Positions 1 through 5,870 of a stretch of DNA of 10,025 nt are shown here, one piece after another. The position numbers and the translations under genes were made by a program. The notes under the pieces were generated by a model, which was not told the DNA's origin, ran no database searches, and saw nothing but the letters and a program-made list of their open reading frames with translations. How positions within the stretch are numbered: the first letter of the stretch is position 1; every line of letters starts with the position of its first letter. Origin of the DNA: RGIG4140 sp045532865 (GTDB lineage Bacteria > Pseudomonadota > Alphaproteobacteria > CAAHEQ01 > UBA3637); the NCBI GenBank assembly GCA_045532865.1, contig JAZSGT010000033.1, positions 1-10,025 on the forward strand. Direction: 5' to 3'.

Positions 1-2
1 TT

Positions 3-794
3 CTCATTATATCTTATTTATCTCCTTTTATTGCTAAATTATTTAAAAACAAAGTTATTCCAGCCGATATTCAGATAGATAAAGATCTTTCGGTGCTTGG
101 AAAAATAAAAGAAAAACCAATATCAAAAGAGGCATGCAATACCATTCTTTTAACTCCTAATTTTAAAACAGCAACCTTTATTCATGAATATCTACATTTA
201 AAACAAGGTTACGATGGTGTATTTAATTTCAACAACCTCTTTCCAATCATGCATAAAATGGCAGAAGCCTATGCAAAAGGTGTTGATTTTATTATCGCAG
301 CTCGTCTTAATTATTTTATGGCAAAAACATATTCTTTTTATGAAGCCGATAAAAATCTTTCTTTTATTGATAAAATCATTTCAAAAAGATATAATTTAAA
401 CAAACATTTGTTTCAATCTCAACGAGAAGCTATTTGCTATGCAGAGGAAGAAACAATTGGTATTTTAATGAAGTGTCTTTTAACACATAGAAAAAAACAT
501 CGCAGACAAATTTTAAATCATTTTGTTCCAAATACATTAAAAGAGTTTGATATTTCTGCTATCAATAATTATGCAAAGAACTGGCGGTTTGATTATGCTG
601 TTGATGCGTCCTATCAAAATTTAAATTTTAATAACTCTTTTCTCCAACAAGAGTTAGAAAAAATCTCTTTCATTAACGCTTATTACACAACGCTTACACA
701 CATTCCCATTTCTTGCCTTAATCTTAAAATAAAAGGTCAAAGAACCCCTATTGATAACTATTTTAAAAAACAGGATTATCAAAAAACAAAATAA
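3..794 (+). CDS. Uncharacterised HExxH-motif protein, 5'-truncated by window edge
   Basis: I do not recognise this protein by name. The reading frame is open to the first bases of the window with no ATG upstream, so the 5' end is missing; the GTG at 93 is most likely an internal valine. About 263 residues are visible. Its clear landmark is HEYLH (bases 183-197), a match to the HExxH zinc-metallopeptidase signature, preceded by hydrophobic or beta-like residues (TATFI) and followed by LKQG. A second acidic cluster about 80 residues later (REAICYAEEE) could supply the third zinc ligand as in gluzincins; that is inference. The visible part has no signal peptide or obvious membrane helix, and the C-terminal part is rich in Asn, Tyr and Lys. 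It resembles the small putative metallopeptidases of unknown function reported from Alphaproteobacteria, but the family cannot be assigned by eye. It ends with TAA, 74 bases before the FNT gene. Confidence 0.7.
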   Translation, partial: LIISYLSPFIAKLFKNKVIPADIQIDKDLSVLGKIKEKPISKEACNTILLTPNFKTATFIHEYLHLKQGYDGVFNFNNLFPIMHKMAEAYAKGVDFIIAARLNYFMAKTYSFYEADKNLSFIDKIISKRYNLNKHLFQSQREAICYAEEETIGILMKCLLTHRKKHRRQILNHFVPNTLKEFDISAINNYAKNWRFDYAVDASYQNLNFNNSFLQQELEKISFINAYYTTLTHIPISCLNLKIKGQRTPIDNYFKKQDYQKTK

Positions 795-798
795 AAAA

Positions 799-836
799 CC
801 TTTTTACTTGATTTTTGTATCAAAAAGGAATAAAAG
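799..836 (+). promoter_or_regulatory. Dyad (TTGAT-N6-ATCAA) and weak promoter-like elements upstream of the FNT gene
   Basis: The only region available for control of the FNT channel gene is 795-868. It contains the dyad TTGAT (808-812) / ATCAA (819-823), flanked by a second complementary pair CCTTTTT (799-805) / AAAAAGG (822-828). The half-sites are those of the FNR box, but FNR spacing is 4 bases and here it is 6, so binding is doubtful. TTGATT (808-813) with TAAAAG (831-836) at 17 bases could be a poor sigma-70 promoter. The hairpin lacks a following T run on the + strand, so it is not a good terminator for the upstream gene. Confidence 0.25.
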
Positions 837-857
837 GGGCATACTTATTTATTTTTT

Positions 858-862
858 AGGAG
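858..862 (+). promoter_or_regulatory. Ribosome binding site of the FNT gene
   Basis: AGGAG sits 6 bases before the ATG at 869. It is a strong Shine-Dalgarno match and fixes the start of the channel gene. Confidence 0.85.
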
Positions 863-868
863 AAAAAA

Positions 869-1657
869 ATGTCATATTATCAACCAGCAGAAATTGCAAA
901 ATTATTTGCAGATGCATCTAAATCAAAGGCTGATATGCCTTTCTTAAAGTTTATGCTTTTTGCCATTTTAGGTGGCGCTTTTATTGCTCTTGGAGGACTA
1001 CTAACCATTGTTGTCGCCGGAGGAATGCCTGTTACGCAAGAGTTAAATCCAGGGCTTGTTAAATTTATCGCAGGGGCTCTTTTCCCTGTTGGATTAATTA
1101 TGGTTTGTATTGCTGGTGCCGATTTATTCACCAGTGATTGTGCTGGCATGACACTCTCAACCATGCAAAAAAAGACATCTATCTTAACCTTATTAAAAGT
1201 TTGGATTTTTGCATACGCATTCAACTTTATTGGAACTCAACTTATTGCATATTTTATGGCATATAAAACAGGCATTATCAGTGGAACCCCTTATGTTGAT
1301 TATTTAAACACACTTGCTTATGGGAAACTTAAATATCCATGGGATACTGTTATTATAAAAGCCATTGGAGCTAATGCACTTGTTTGTCTTGGAACATGGA
1401 TGGGATATGCCGGAAAAGATGTTATCGGAAAAGCACTTGGCATATGGGTTCCAGTTATGATTTTTGTTACACTTGGTTATGAGCACTCTATTGCTAATAT
1501 GTTCTTTATCCCCACAGCCATTTACTTAGGTGCTGATATTACATGGGGTCAATTTATTGTTAACAATCTCATCCCAGCAACAATCGGCAACATTATTGGA
1601 GGAGCTTTGTTTGTTGGCGTAATTTACGGTTATATTTATAATAAAAAAGAAGACTAA
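869..1657 (+). CDS. Formate/nitrite transporter (FNT) family channel
   Basis: A 262-residue inner-membrane protein of the FocA/NirC/HSC family, pentameric aquaporin-like channels passing small monovalent anions (formate, nitrite, hydrosulfide). Six hydrophobic segments are visible, at about 25-50, 63-84, 107-130, 160-180, 188-218 and 229-256. Both family signatures are present: AGADLFTSD at 82-90 in the broken second helix, and GANALVCLG at 167-175. The key pore residues can be matched: Thr88 in LFTSD corresponds to FocA Thr91, and His206 in YEHSIANMFFIP to the protonatable FocA His209. The length is near that of NirC (268). Substrate cannot be decided from sequence; no formate lyase or nitrite reductase gene is nearby, so I give no symbol. 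The gene stands alone, with a strong ribosome site upstream and a strong terminator right after it. It implies anaerobic or micro-aerobic metabolism. Confidence 0.95.
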   Translation: MSYYQPAEIAKLFADASKSKADMPFLKFMLFAILGGAFIALGGLLTIVVAGGMPVTQELNPGLVKFIAGALFPVGLIMVCIAGADLFTSDCAGMTLSTMQKKTSILTLLKVWIFAYAFNFIGTQLIAYFMAYKTGIISGTPYVDYLNTLAYGKLKYPWDTVIIKAIGANALVCLGTWMGYAGKDVIGKALGIWVPVMIFVTLGYEHSIANMFFIPTAIYLGADITWGQFIVNNLIPATIGNIIGGALFVGVIYGYIYNKKED

Positions 1658-1668
1658 TCCTTACATGT

Positions 1669-1703
1669 AAAAAACACCCTTATTTTTTAAGGGTGTTTTT
1701 TTT
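1669..1703. terminator. Bidirectional intrinsic terminator between FNT and GNAT genes
   Basis: A perfect 12-base stem (1671-1682 with 1688-1699, core ACACCCTTA/TAAGGGTGT) closes a 5-base loop. It is followed by a T run on the + strand (through 1703) and, on the - strand, by a T run copied from the A run at 1669-1674. It therefore serves both the FNT gene ending at 1657 and the convergent acetyltransferase gene ending at 1713. Confidence 0.93.
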
Positions 1704-1712
1704 ATAAAAAAA

Positions 1713-2366
1713 TTAACGTTCATATCCAAACATATTTTTAAGACGCTGAAAAAGGGATAAACCAATTTTTTTTGATTTAATTAACAATGGCTTAATACCC
1801 ATTTTTGCATAATAATCATTTTTTGTCTTACACCAAATGGTACTACGATCTGTTGTTTTTTCTTCTTTATAGTTTGATGCTGTCAAAAAAGATCTGACAT
1901 TACTTTTATGAGGGTTTAAATTAAAACATTCATATTTAACCTTATCAATATTTAAACCTTCAAACAGTTCTTTATCAAAAACTTTTGCAATTTCCCTAGC
2001 ATACCCCTTCCCTTGACTATTTTGAGAAATCCAAGCCAAAACATATGCTTCATTATTTTTAATAATCGCACAAAAAATACCAATACACTTTTGCGTGTTT
2101 TTTTCATAAACATAATATTGTAACTGTTCCTTATGTCTCCACGCTCTAGAATCTTCATGAATATGTATTCCTGCTGAATAAGGAGAAGCAACATCCAACC
2201 ACCAACCAAAAATACCTTTAAGTACATTTTGATTATTTTTTAATAAATCAGATAAAGCTTGCGATGATGAATGAGGTTGTTTTTTTTCCAACTGTGCAAA
2301 AAGCGTGCCATTTTCAAAAATATGGCGATGCAAAATCAATCGATCTGTTTCTAACAATTCATTCAT
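1713..2366 (-). CDS. GNAT-family N-acetyltransferase (RimJ/RimL-like)
   Basis: A 217-residue cytoplasmic protein predicted to transfer the acetyl group of acetyl-CoA to an amine. The N-terminus carries ETDRLILHRH (6-15), the usual opening of RimJ/RimL-type (Acetyltransf_3) proteins. Central strands (YYVYE, CIGIFCAI, AYVLAWIS) precede motif A, QGKGYAREI at 118-126, the pyrophosphate-binding loop of acetyl-CoA. N151, N156 and the SFLTASNY segment (159-166) match the family's late N..S......GF/Y motif. Substrate is unknown: ribosomal-protein N-terminus, antibiotic or small amine are all possible. Residues about 185-217 form an extra basic tail (KPLLIKSKK, FQRLKNMF) beyond the usual domain of roughly 170-180 residues. 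It is a single gene converging on the FNT channel; function beyond the fold is not supported by its neighbours. Confidence 0.85.
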   Translation of the reverse strand: MNELLETDRLILHRHIFENGTLFAQLEKKQPHSSSQALSDLLKNNQNVLKGIFGWWLDVASPYSAGIHIHEDSRAWRHKEQLQYYVYEKNTQKCIGIFCAIIKNNEAYVLAWISQNSQGKGYAREIAKVFDKELFEGLNIDKVKYECFNLNPHKSNVRSFLTASNYKEEKTTDRSTIWCKTKNDYYAKMGIKPLLIKSKKIGLSLFQRLKNMFGYER

Positions 2367-2383
2367 TATCTTTGTAAAATTAT

Positions 2384-2412
2384 ATTATAAAAAAAATAAA
2401 GAGCCGTCATAA
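2384..2412 (-). promoter_or_regulatory. Promoter candidate for the GNAT gene
   Basis: On the - strand a perfect -10 TATAAT (2384-2389) lies 17 bases from a poor -35 candidate (TTATGA, 2407-2412). The transcript would start near 2377, giving a leader of only about 11 bases with no strong Shine-Dalgarno. The -35 falls inside the loop of the nusB terminator hairpin. Confidence 0.4.
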
Positions 2413-2427
2413 TAGCTCTTTATTTTT
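2392..2427 (-). terminator. Intrinsic terminator of the rpiB-glyA-nrdR-nusB operon
   Basis: AATAAAGAGC (2395-2404) pairs with GCTCTTTATT (2415-2424), extended by A/T pairs to 13 in total, around a 10-base loop. On the - strand it is followed by an 8-base T run (copied from 2389-2396). It lies 27 bases beyond the nusB stop and closes the operon before the GNAT gene. Confidence 0.88.
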
Positions 2428-2453
2428 ATTTTGTCAATCAATTTATAAATAAA

Positions 2454-2933
2454 TTAATCACGAATAACTTTTGCAAATTTGTCAAGTAATGCATTAACAA
2501 TTTTTGCCTCCGTACCACTAAAGAATGCACGCGTCATATCAACATATTCATTCACAATGATAGCCGTTGCTAATGATGGGTTTGCATAAAACTCCGTTAT
2601 ACCCATTCTTAAAACACATTTAAGCAAAACTTCCATTCTTTCATAATCAAGTTTTTCGCCTAAATTTGTGCGAATGATATCATTAACCATATCTTCTTTT
2701 TCTTGGTACTCTTTAATAAGACTTGTAAAAAGCCCTGCATCCGCTGGTTGCAAATCAACATATTTTTCACGACCAGCAACGCCATCTTCAATAACTTGAC
2801 CACCAATTTCACCAAGCAAAAATTTTGATGTAATTTTTTCCCATCTTTCTTCAGTCATTTCTTTCGCATAACAAGCTTGAACAGCCATTAATCGTGCGTT
2901 TGTAAATTTTTGATTTGAGTTTGTTTCTGTCAT
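2454..2933 (-). CDS. nusB: Transcription antitermination factor NusB
   Basis: A 159-residue all-helical RNA-binding protein. In the family, NusB with NusE (S10) binds boxA in rRNA leader transcripts and prevents Rho-dependent termination. The conserved N-terminal helix is ARLMAVQACY (13-22), and the typical C-terminal half is present: LLKCVLRMGITEFYANP (103-119), AIIVNEYVDMTRAF (124-137) and KIVNALLDKFAKV (144-156). The length is usual for alphaproteobacterial NusB. The start overlaps the nrdR stop as ATGA (2930-2933), and a GGAGGG Shine-Dalgarno (2940-2945) lies 6 bases upstream inside nrdR, so translation is probably coupled. In most Alphaproteobacteria riboflavin genes separate nrdR and nusB; here they are absent. 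It is the last gene of its operon. Confidence 0.95.
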   Translation of the reverse strand: MTETNSNQKFTNARLMAVQACYAKEMTEERWEKITSKFLLGEIGGQVIEDGVAGREKYVDLQPADAGLFTSLIKEYQEKEDMVNDIIRTNLGEKLDYERMEVLLKCVLRMGITEFYANPSLATAIIVNEYVDMTRAFFSGTEAKIVNALLDKFAKVIRD

Positions 2934-3388
2934 TCTTCGCCCTCCATTAATTTTGCTGCAAATTCTTTAAAATCTTCCATAGATGTAAAATTTTTGTATA
3001 CTGAAGCATATCTCACATACGCCACTTTATCAATCTTCAAAAGCATATTCATCACAAGTTCACCAATTTCACTTGAACGAATTTCAATTGCACCTTTTTC
3101 TTCTAATGATTGAATAATTTGTGCAACCAATTGGTCCATTCGTTCTTCATCAATTTCCCTTTTACGCAACGCAAGATGAATTGATCGATATAACTTTTCA
3201 CGCTCAAAGGGAACTCGAACATCATTTTTTTTCACAACAACAAGATCTTGACTTTGAATGTATTCAAACGTTGTAAAACGTCCTCCACAATCAGGACAAC
3301 ATCTGCGTCTTCTAATTGATGTTCCATCTTCACTGGGACGAGAATCTTTTACTTGACTAGCTGCTTTTCCACAAAATGGACACTTCAT
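2930..3388 (-). CDS. nrdR: Transcriptional repressor NrdR
   Basis: A 152-residue repressor of ribonucleotide reductase genes that senses ATP/dATP. The N-terminal zinc ribbon has its four cysteines in two CxxC pairs (C3/C6 and C31/C34), with the characteristic DSRPSEDGTSIRRRR segment (15-29) and RFTTFE (37-42) between and after. The ATP-cone domain follows from about residue 49, with VVKKNDVRVPFEREKL at its start and VAYVRYASVYKNF (122-134) near its end. The length is standard for the family (about 150). No nrd genes lie in this window, so its targets are elsewhere. The gene starts 3 bases after the glyA stop, with AAAGG 8 bases upstream of its ATG inside the end of glyA, and its TGA overlaps the nusB start. 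It is the only gene here that does not stop with TAA. Confidence 0.97.
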   Translation of the reverse strand: MKCPFCGKAASQVKDSRPSEDGTSIRRRRCCPDCGGRFTTFEYIQSQDLVVVKKNDVRVPFEREKLYRSIHLALRKREIDEERMDQLVAQIIQSLEEKGAIEIRSSEIGELVMNMLLKIDKVAYVRYASVYKNFTSMEDFKEFAAKLMEGEE

Positions 3389-3391
3389 TTA

Positions 3392-4684
3392 TTATACCTT
3401 TGCTGTATCATAGATTGGAAATTTAAGGCACATTTCTTGTACTTTTTTACGAACATTAAAAATGGCTTTCTTTGTCTCCTCTTCCCCTTGCGTTAAGGCA
3501 TCTAAAATTTCAACAATCATCAAACCAATTTCTTCAAATTCTTGAGCTCCAAAACCTCTAGTTGTTCCAGCAGGTGTTCCAACGCGCAAACCAGATGTTA
3601 CTGTTGGCTTTTCAGGATCATTTGGAACACTATTCTTGTTGCAAATAATTCCAGCTTCAGCCAAGGCATCACAAGAAACAGCACCCGTTAATCCTTTAGA
3701 TCTTAAATCCAACAAAATTAAATGTGTATCTGTTCCCCCTGAAACCAAATCATATCCTTTTGATTTTAATGTCTTAGCCAAAACGCCAGCATTGTTCACA
3801 ACATTTTTAGCATACTCTTTAAAACCATCTTGCAAATCTTCACCAAATGCAACAGCTTTTGCTGCAATGATATGCATTAAAGGTCCTCCTTGAAGACCGG
3901 GGAAAACAGCTGAATTGATTTTCTTTGCAATATCTTTATTATTTGTTAAAATCATACCTCCACGAGGCCCTCTTAACGTTTTATGCGTTGTTGTTGTCAC
4001 AACATCAGCATATTTAAGTGGATTTTCAAGAACACCACCTGCAACAAGACCTGCAAAGTGGGCCATATCTACCATCAAATAAGCCCCAACTTTATCAGCG
4101 ATTGAACGGAACTTTTCATAATTAATTTGTCTTGGGTAAGCAGAACCACCAGCAATAATTAACTTTGGTTTATGCGCAAGTGCTAAACTTTCAAGTGTGT
4201 TATAATCAATATAACCATTTGAATCAACACCATATGAAACACTTTGATAATATTTGCCTGATGAAGATGCTTTATACCCATGAGTCAAATGACCACCGGC
4301 GTCTAATCCCATCCCCAAAATCAAATCATTTGGCTCTAACAAAGCTAAATAAACAGCAGAGTTTGCTTGAGAACCTGAATGAGGTTGAACATTTGCATAC
4401 CCAGCGTTGAAAAGTTTTTTTGCTCTTTCAATAGCAAGAAGCTCAACTTCATCAACGTATTCACATCCATGATAGTAACGTTTTGCAGCATACCCTTCAG
4501 CATATTTATTTGTCAAAACACTTCCTGCCGCTTCTAATACAGCTTTTGAAACAATATTCTCAGAAGCAATCAATTCAATATGATCTTGTTGGCGCCACAA
4601 TTCTTTTGTAATCATCCGTGACAAAATTGGATCTGTTTGATCTAATGGTTTATGAAAATATAAGTATGAATTATTCAAAGTCAT
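3392..4684 (-). CDS. glyA: Serine hydroxymethyltransferase
   Basis: A 430-residue PLP enzyme that interconverts serine + tetrahydrofolate with glycine + 5,10-methylene-tetrahydrofolate, the main cellular source of one-carbon units. The PLP lysine is K235 in TTTHKTLRGPRGG, preceded by D206 and H209 in VDMAHFAGLVAGG. Other family blocks are present: ELIASENIVS (37-46), NKYAEGYAAKRYYHGCEYVD (59-78), VQPHSGSQAN (99-108) and the late TSGLRVGTPAGTTRG. The length fits bacterial SHMT (417-435). The ATG is well supported by a perfect AGGAGG (4693-4698) 8 bases upstream. The start lies inside the end of rpiB (14-base overlap), and nrdR follows 3 bases after the stop, so this is the second gene of a tightly packed operon. 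Confidence 0.98.
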   Translation of the reverse strand: MTLNNSYLYFHKPLDQTDPILSRMITKELWRQQDHIELIASENIVSKAVLEAAGSVLTNKYAEGYAAKRYYHGCEYVDEVELLAIERAKKLFNAGYANVQPHSGSQANSAVYLALLEPNDLILGMGLDAGGHLTHGYKASSSGKYYQSVSYGVDSNGYIDYNTLESLALAHKPKLIIAGGSAYPRQINYEKFRSIADKVGAYLMVDMAHFAGLVAGGVLENPLKYADVVTTTTHKTLRGPRGGMILTNNKDIAKKINSAVFPGLQGGPLMHIIAAKAVAFGEDLQDGFKEYAKNVVNNAGVLAKTLKSKGYDLVSGGTDTHLILLDLRSKGLTGAVSCDALAEAGIICNKNSVPNDPEKPTVTSGLRVGTPAGTTRGFGAQEFEEIGLMIVEILDALTQGEEETKKAIFNVRKKVQEMCLKFPIYDTAKV

Positions 4685-5129
4685 GTGGCATACCTCCTAA
4701 TTTACGAACACGCTTTACGTGTCTATCCCCTTCAAAATCTGTTGTTAAAAAAGTATTTGTTATTTCAAGAGCTTCTTGTGGTTGTAAAAAACGCCCACCA
4801 AGAACCAAAACATTTGCATCATTATGCTGGCGTGCAAGTTTGGCATACTCGATTGAATGAACAAGAGCTGCTCGAATATGATTATATCGATTGACGGCAA
4901 TACTCATTCCAATTCCAGAACCACACAGCAAAATTCCAACATCAGCTTCTTCTTTTTTCAACGACTTAGCTAAAAGATAAGCCTTGTCTGGATAATCAAC
5001 AGATTGTGTTGTGCTATCAGTTCCATAATCAATAATTTCATAACCTTGCAAAGTTAAAGCCTCTTTCAAATAAGATTTTAACGCACAAGCTGCATGATCT
5101 GATGCCATAACAATTTTTTTTACTTGCAT
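4671..5129 (-). CDS. rpiB: Ribose-5-phosphate isomerase B
   Basis: RpiB/LacAB-family sugar isomerase, interconverting ribose-5-phosphate and ribulose-5-phosphate in the non-oxidative pentose phosphate pathway. With the start at 5129 it has 152 residues, as in E. coli RpiB (149). Family features are MASDHAA near the N-terminus (phosphate and ring-opening residues), DYPD, the catalytic cysteine C69 in LLCGSGIGMSIAVN, and the histidine of ARQHNDANVL (H102). The frame continues upstream to an ATG at 5195, but that would add a Cys/Phe/His-rich stretch foreign to the family and overlap ruvX, so I reject it. An ATG at 5147 is also possible but has no ribosome site. AGGA (5141-5144) precedes the chosen start by 11 bases, a little long. 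It is the first gene of the rpiB-glyA-nrdR-nusB operon and divergent from ruvX. Confidence 0.95.
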   Translation of the reverse strand: MQVKKIVMASDHAACALKSYLKEALTLQGYEIIDYGTDSTTQSVDYPDKAYLLAKSLKKEEADVGILLCGSGIGMSIAVNRYNHIRAALVHSIEYAKLARQHNDANVLVLGGRFLQPQEALEITNTFLTTDFEGDRHVKRVRKLGGMPHDFE

Positions 5130-5152
5130 ATTTAAGCATTTCCTCATATAAG
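5124..5152 (+). promoter_or_regulatory. Promoter candidate for ruvX (possibly leaderless transcript)
   Basis: TTGCAT (5124-5129) and TATAAG (5147-5152, five of six matches to TATAAT) are separated by exactly 17 bases. The -35 covers the rpiB start codon on the other strand. Transcription would begin about 5159-5160, right at the ruvX ATG, leaving no leader. Confidence 0.4.
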
Positions 5153-5156
5153 AATA

Positions 5157-5630
5157 GTGATGAGTAATACTAGCGAAAAACAAACAAAAAAACAAGTTTT
5201 TTTATTCAGTGAAGGTAAAAATATTTTTCCCAAAACAGGCACTATATTGGGAATAGATTATGGTATGAAACGAATCGGCCTTGCCCTATCAGACAAATCA
5301 GGTCAAATAGCTGAACCATTTAAAATTATTCATCAATTAAAAGAATTAGATGATATCATTCCAGCAAAAGAGGTGAAAGCGATTGTAATTGGGTTGCCCC
5401 TTCAAACAGATAATCAAGAAGGGGAAATAGCACACCATGTTCGCTTATTTTCCGATCGAGTTAGTGAAAAATATAACCTGCCAGTTTTTTTAATTGACGA
5501 ACGCTACACTTCAAAATTTGCAACTGAATATTTAACCGGTCGGTGTATGCGTGAATCAAAACAAAAAAAAGTTCTAGACGCTTATGCAGCAGCAAGAATT
5601 CTTCAAAAAGCTCTTGATGCATTAAAATAA
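5157..5630 (+). CDS. ruvX: RuvX/YqgF, putative pre-16S rRNA nuclease
   Basis: A 156-157 residue protein of the YqgF/RuvX family, an RNase H-fold enzyme implicated in processing the 5' end of 16S rRNA. The order of motifs is standard: GIDYGMKRIGLALSD with the first catalytic Asp, VIGLPLQTDNQEG, LIDERYTSKFA with Asp-Glu, and LDAYAAARILQKALD with the last Asp. About 30 residues precede the first strand, which is usual in alphaproteobacterial members. The start is either GTG at 5157 or, more likely, the ATG directly after it at 5160; neither has a good Shine-Dalgarno sequence, and the candidate promoter would yield a nearly leaderless mRNA. It is transcribed away from rpiB with about 30 bases between start codons. 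Confidence 0.93.
   Translation: MMSNTSEKQTKKQVFLFSEGKNIFPKTGTILGIDYGMKRIGLALSDKSGQIAEPFKIIHQLKELDDIIPAKEVKAIVIGLPLQTDNQEGEIAHHVRLFSDRVSEKYNLPVFLIDERYTSKFATEYLTGRCMRESKQKKVLDAYAAARILQKALDALK
5167..5195 (-). promoter_or_regulatory. Promoter candidate for the rpiB operon
   Basis: On the - strand TTGTTT (5190-5195) and TAGTAT (5167-5172) are 17 bases apart, inside the first codons of ruvX. Matches to the sigma-70 consensus are 3/6 and 4/6, so this is weak. The 30 bases between the two start codons hold no room for a whole promoter, so any rpiB promoter must lie within ruvX. Confidence 0.3.
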
Positions 5631-5662
5631 CTTTTTCACGACAAAACGGATTTTTTAATAAT

Positions 5663-5689
5663 AAAAAAACCTACACAAAGGTAGGTTTT
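5663..5689 (-). terminator. Intrinsic terminator after tRNA-Val, possibly also used by ruvX
   Basis: AAAACCTAC (5666-5674) pairs with GTAGGTTTT (5681-5689) around a 6-base loop. On the - strand it is followed by a 7-base T run, making it the terminator of the tRNA gene 4 bases upstream. On the + strand the T run is only four bases, so it would terminate ruvX less efficiently. Confidence 0.85.
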
Positions 5690-5692
5690 AAA

Positions 5693-5769
5693 TGGTGGAT
5701 GTGGCAAGACTCGAACTTGCGACCCTTACGCTGTCAACGTAATACTCTAACCACCTGAGCTACACATCC
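5693..5769 (-). tRNA. tRNA-Val (anticodon GAC)
   Basis: The 77-base gene folds into a full cloverleaf on the - strand: acceptor GGATGTG/CACATCC, a D arm containing GTAGCTCAGG, anticodon stem TTACG/CGTAA with loop TTGACAG, and T arm GCAAG-TTCGAGT-CTTGC. The discriminator is A and the 3' CCA is encoded. Anticodon GAC reads valine codons GUC and GUU. The TTGAC...GGGTCG context is typical of alphaproteobacterial tRNA-Val(GAC). The gene is monocistronic, with its own promoter and terminator. Confidence 0.96.
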
Positions 5770-5785
5770 ATCTAAGATAAAGTTA

Positions 5786-5814
5786 TTTATACAGATTTTA
5801 TTATAAAAAAGCAA
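5786..5814 (-). promoter_or_regulatory. Promoter of tRNA-Val
   Basis: On the - strand TTGCTT (5809-5814) and TATAAA (5786-5791) lie 17 bases apart. The predicted start near 5779 gives a 10-base leader before the tRNA 5' end. The rest of 5770-5870 is A/T-rich, with no gene or hairpin terminator for the transporter gene upstream. Confidence 0.6.
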
Positions 5815-5870
5815 GTCTTTTTTTTATTTTTTTAAATATTTTTTATTTCTCTTTATTTTTATTCATTTTT

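Noticed and set aside
93..95. GTG at 93 as the true start of the first gene
   Set aside because: The frame is open to the window edge, there is no Shine-Dalgarno sequence before it, and the upstream residues look like coding protein.
799..828. Rho-independent terminator after the first gene
   Set aside because: The stem is nearly all A/T with internal mismatches, and no T run follows on the + strand.
5130..5195. Longer rpiB start at the upstream ATG (5195)
   Set aside because: It adds 22 residues unlike any RpiB N-terminus and would overlap ruvX coding sequence; the start at 5129 gives the normal family length.
5693..5870. tRNA gene as a phage or island attachment site
   Set aside because: No integrase, no repeated tRNA 3' end and no foreign-looking genes are present next to it.
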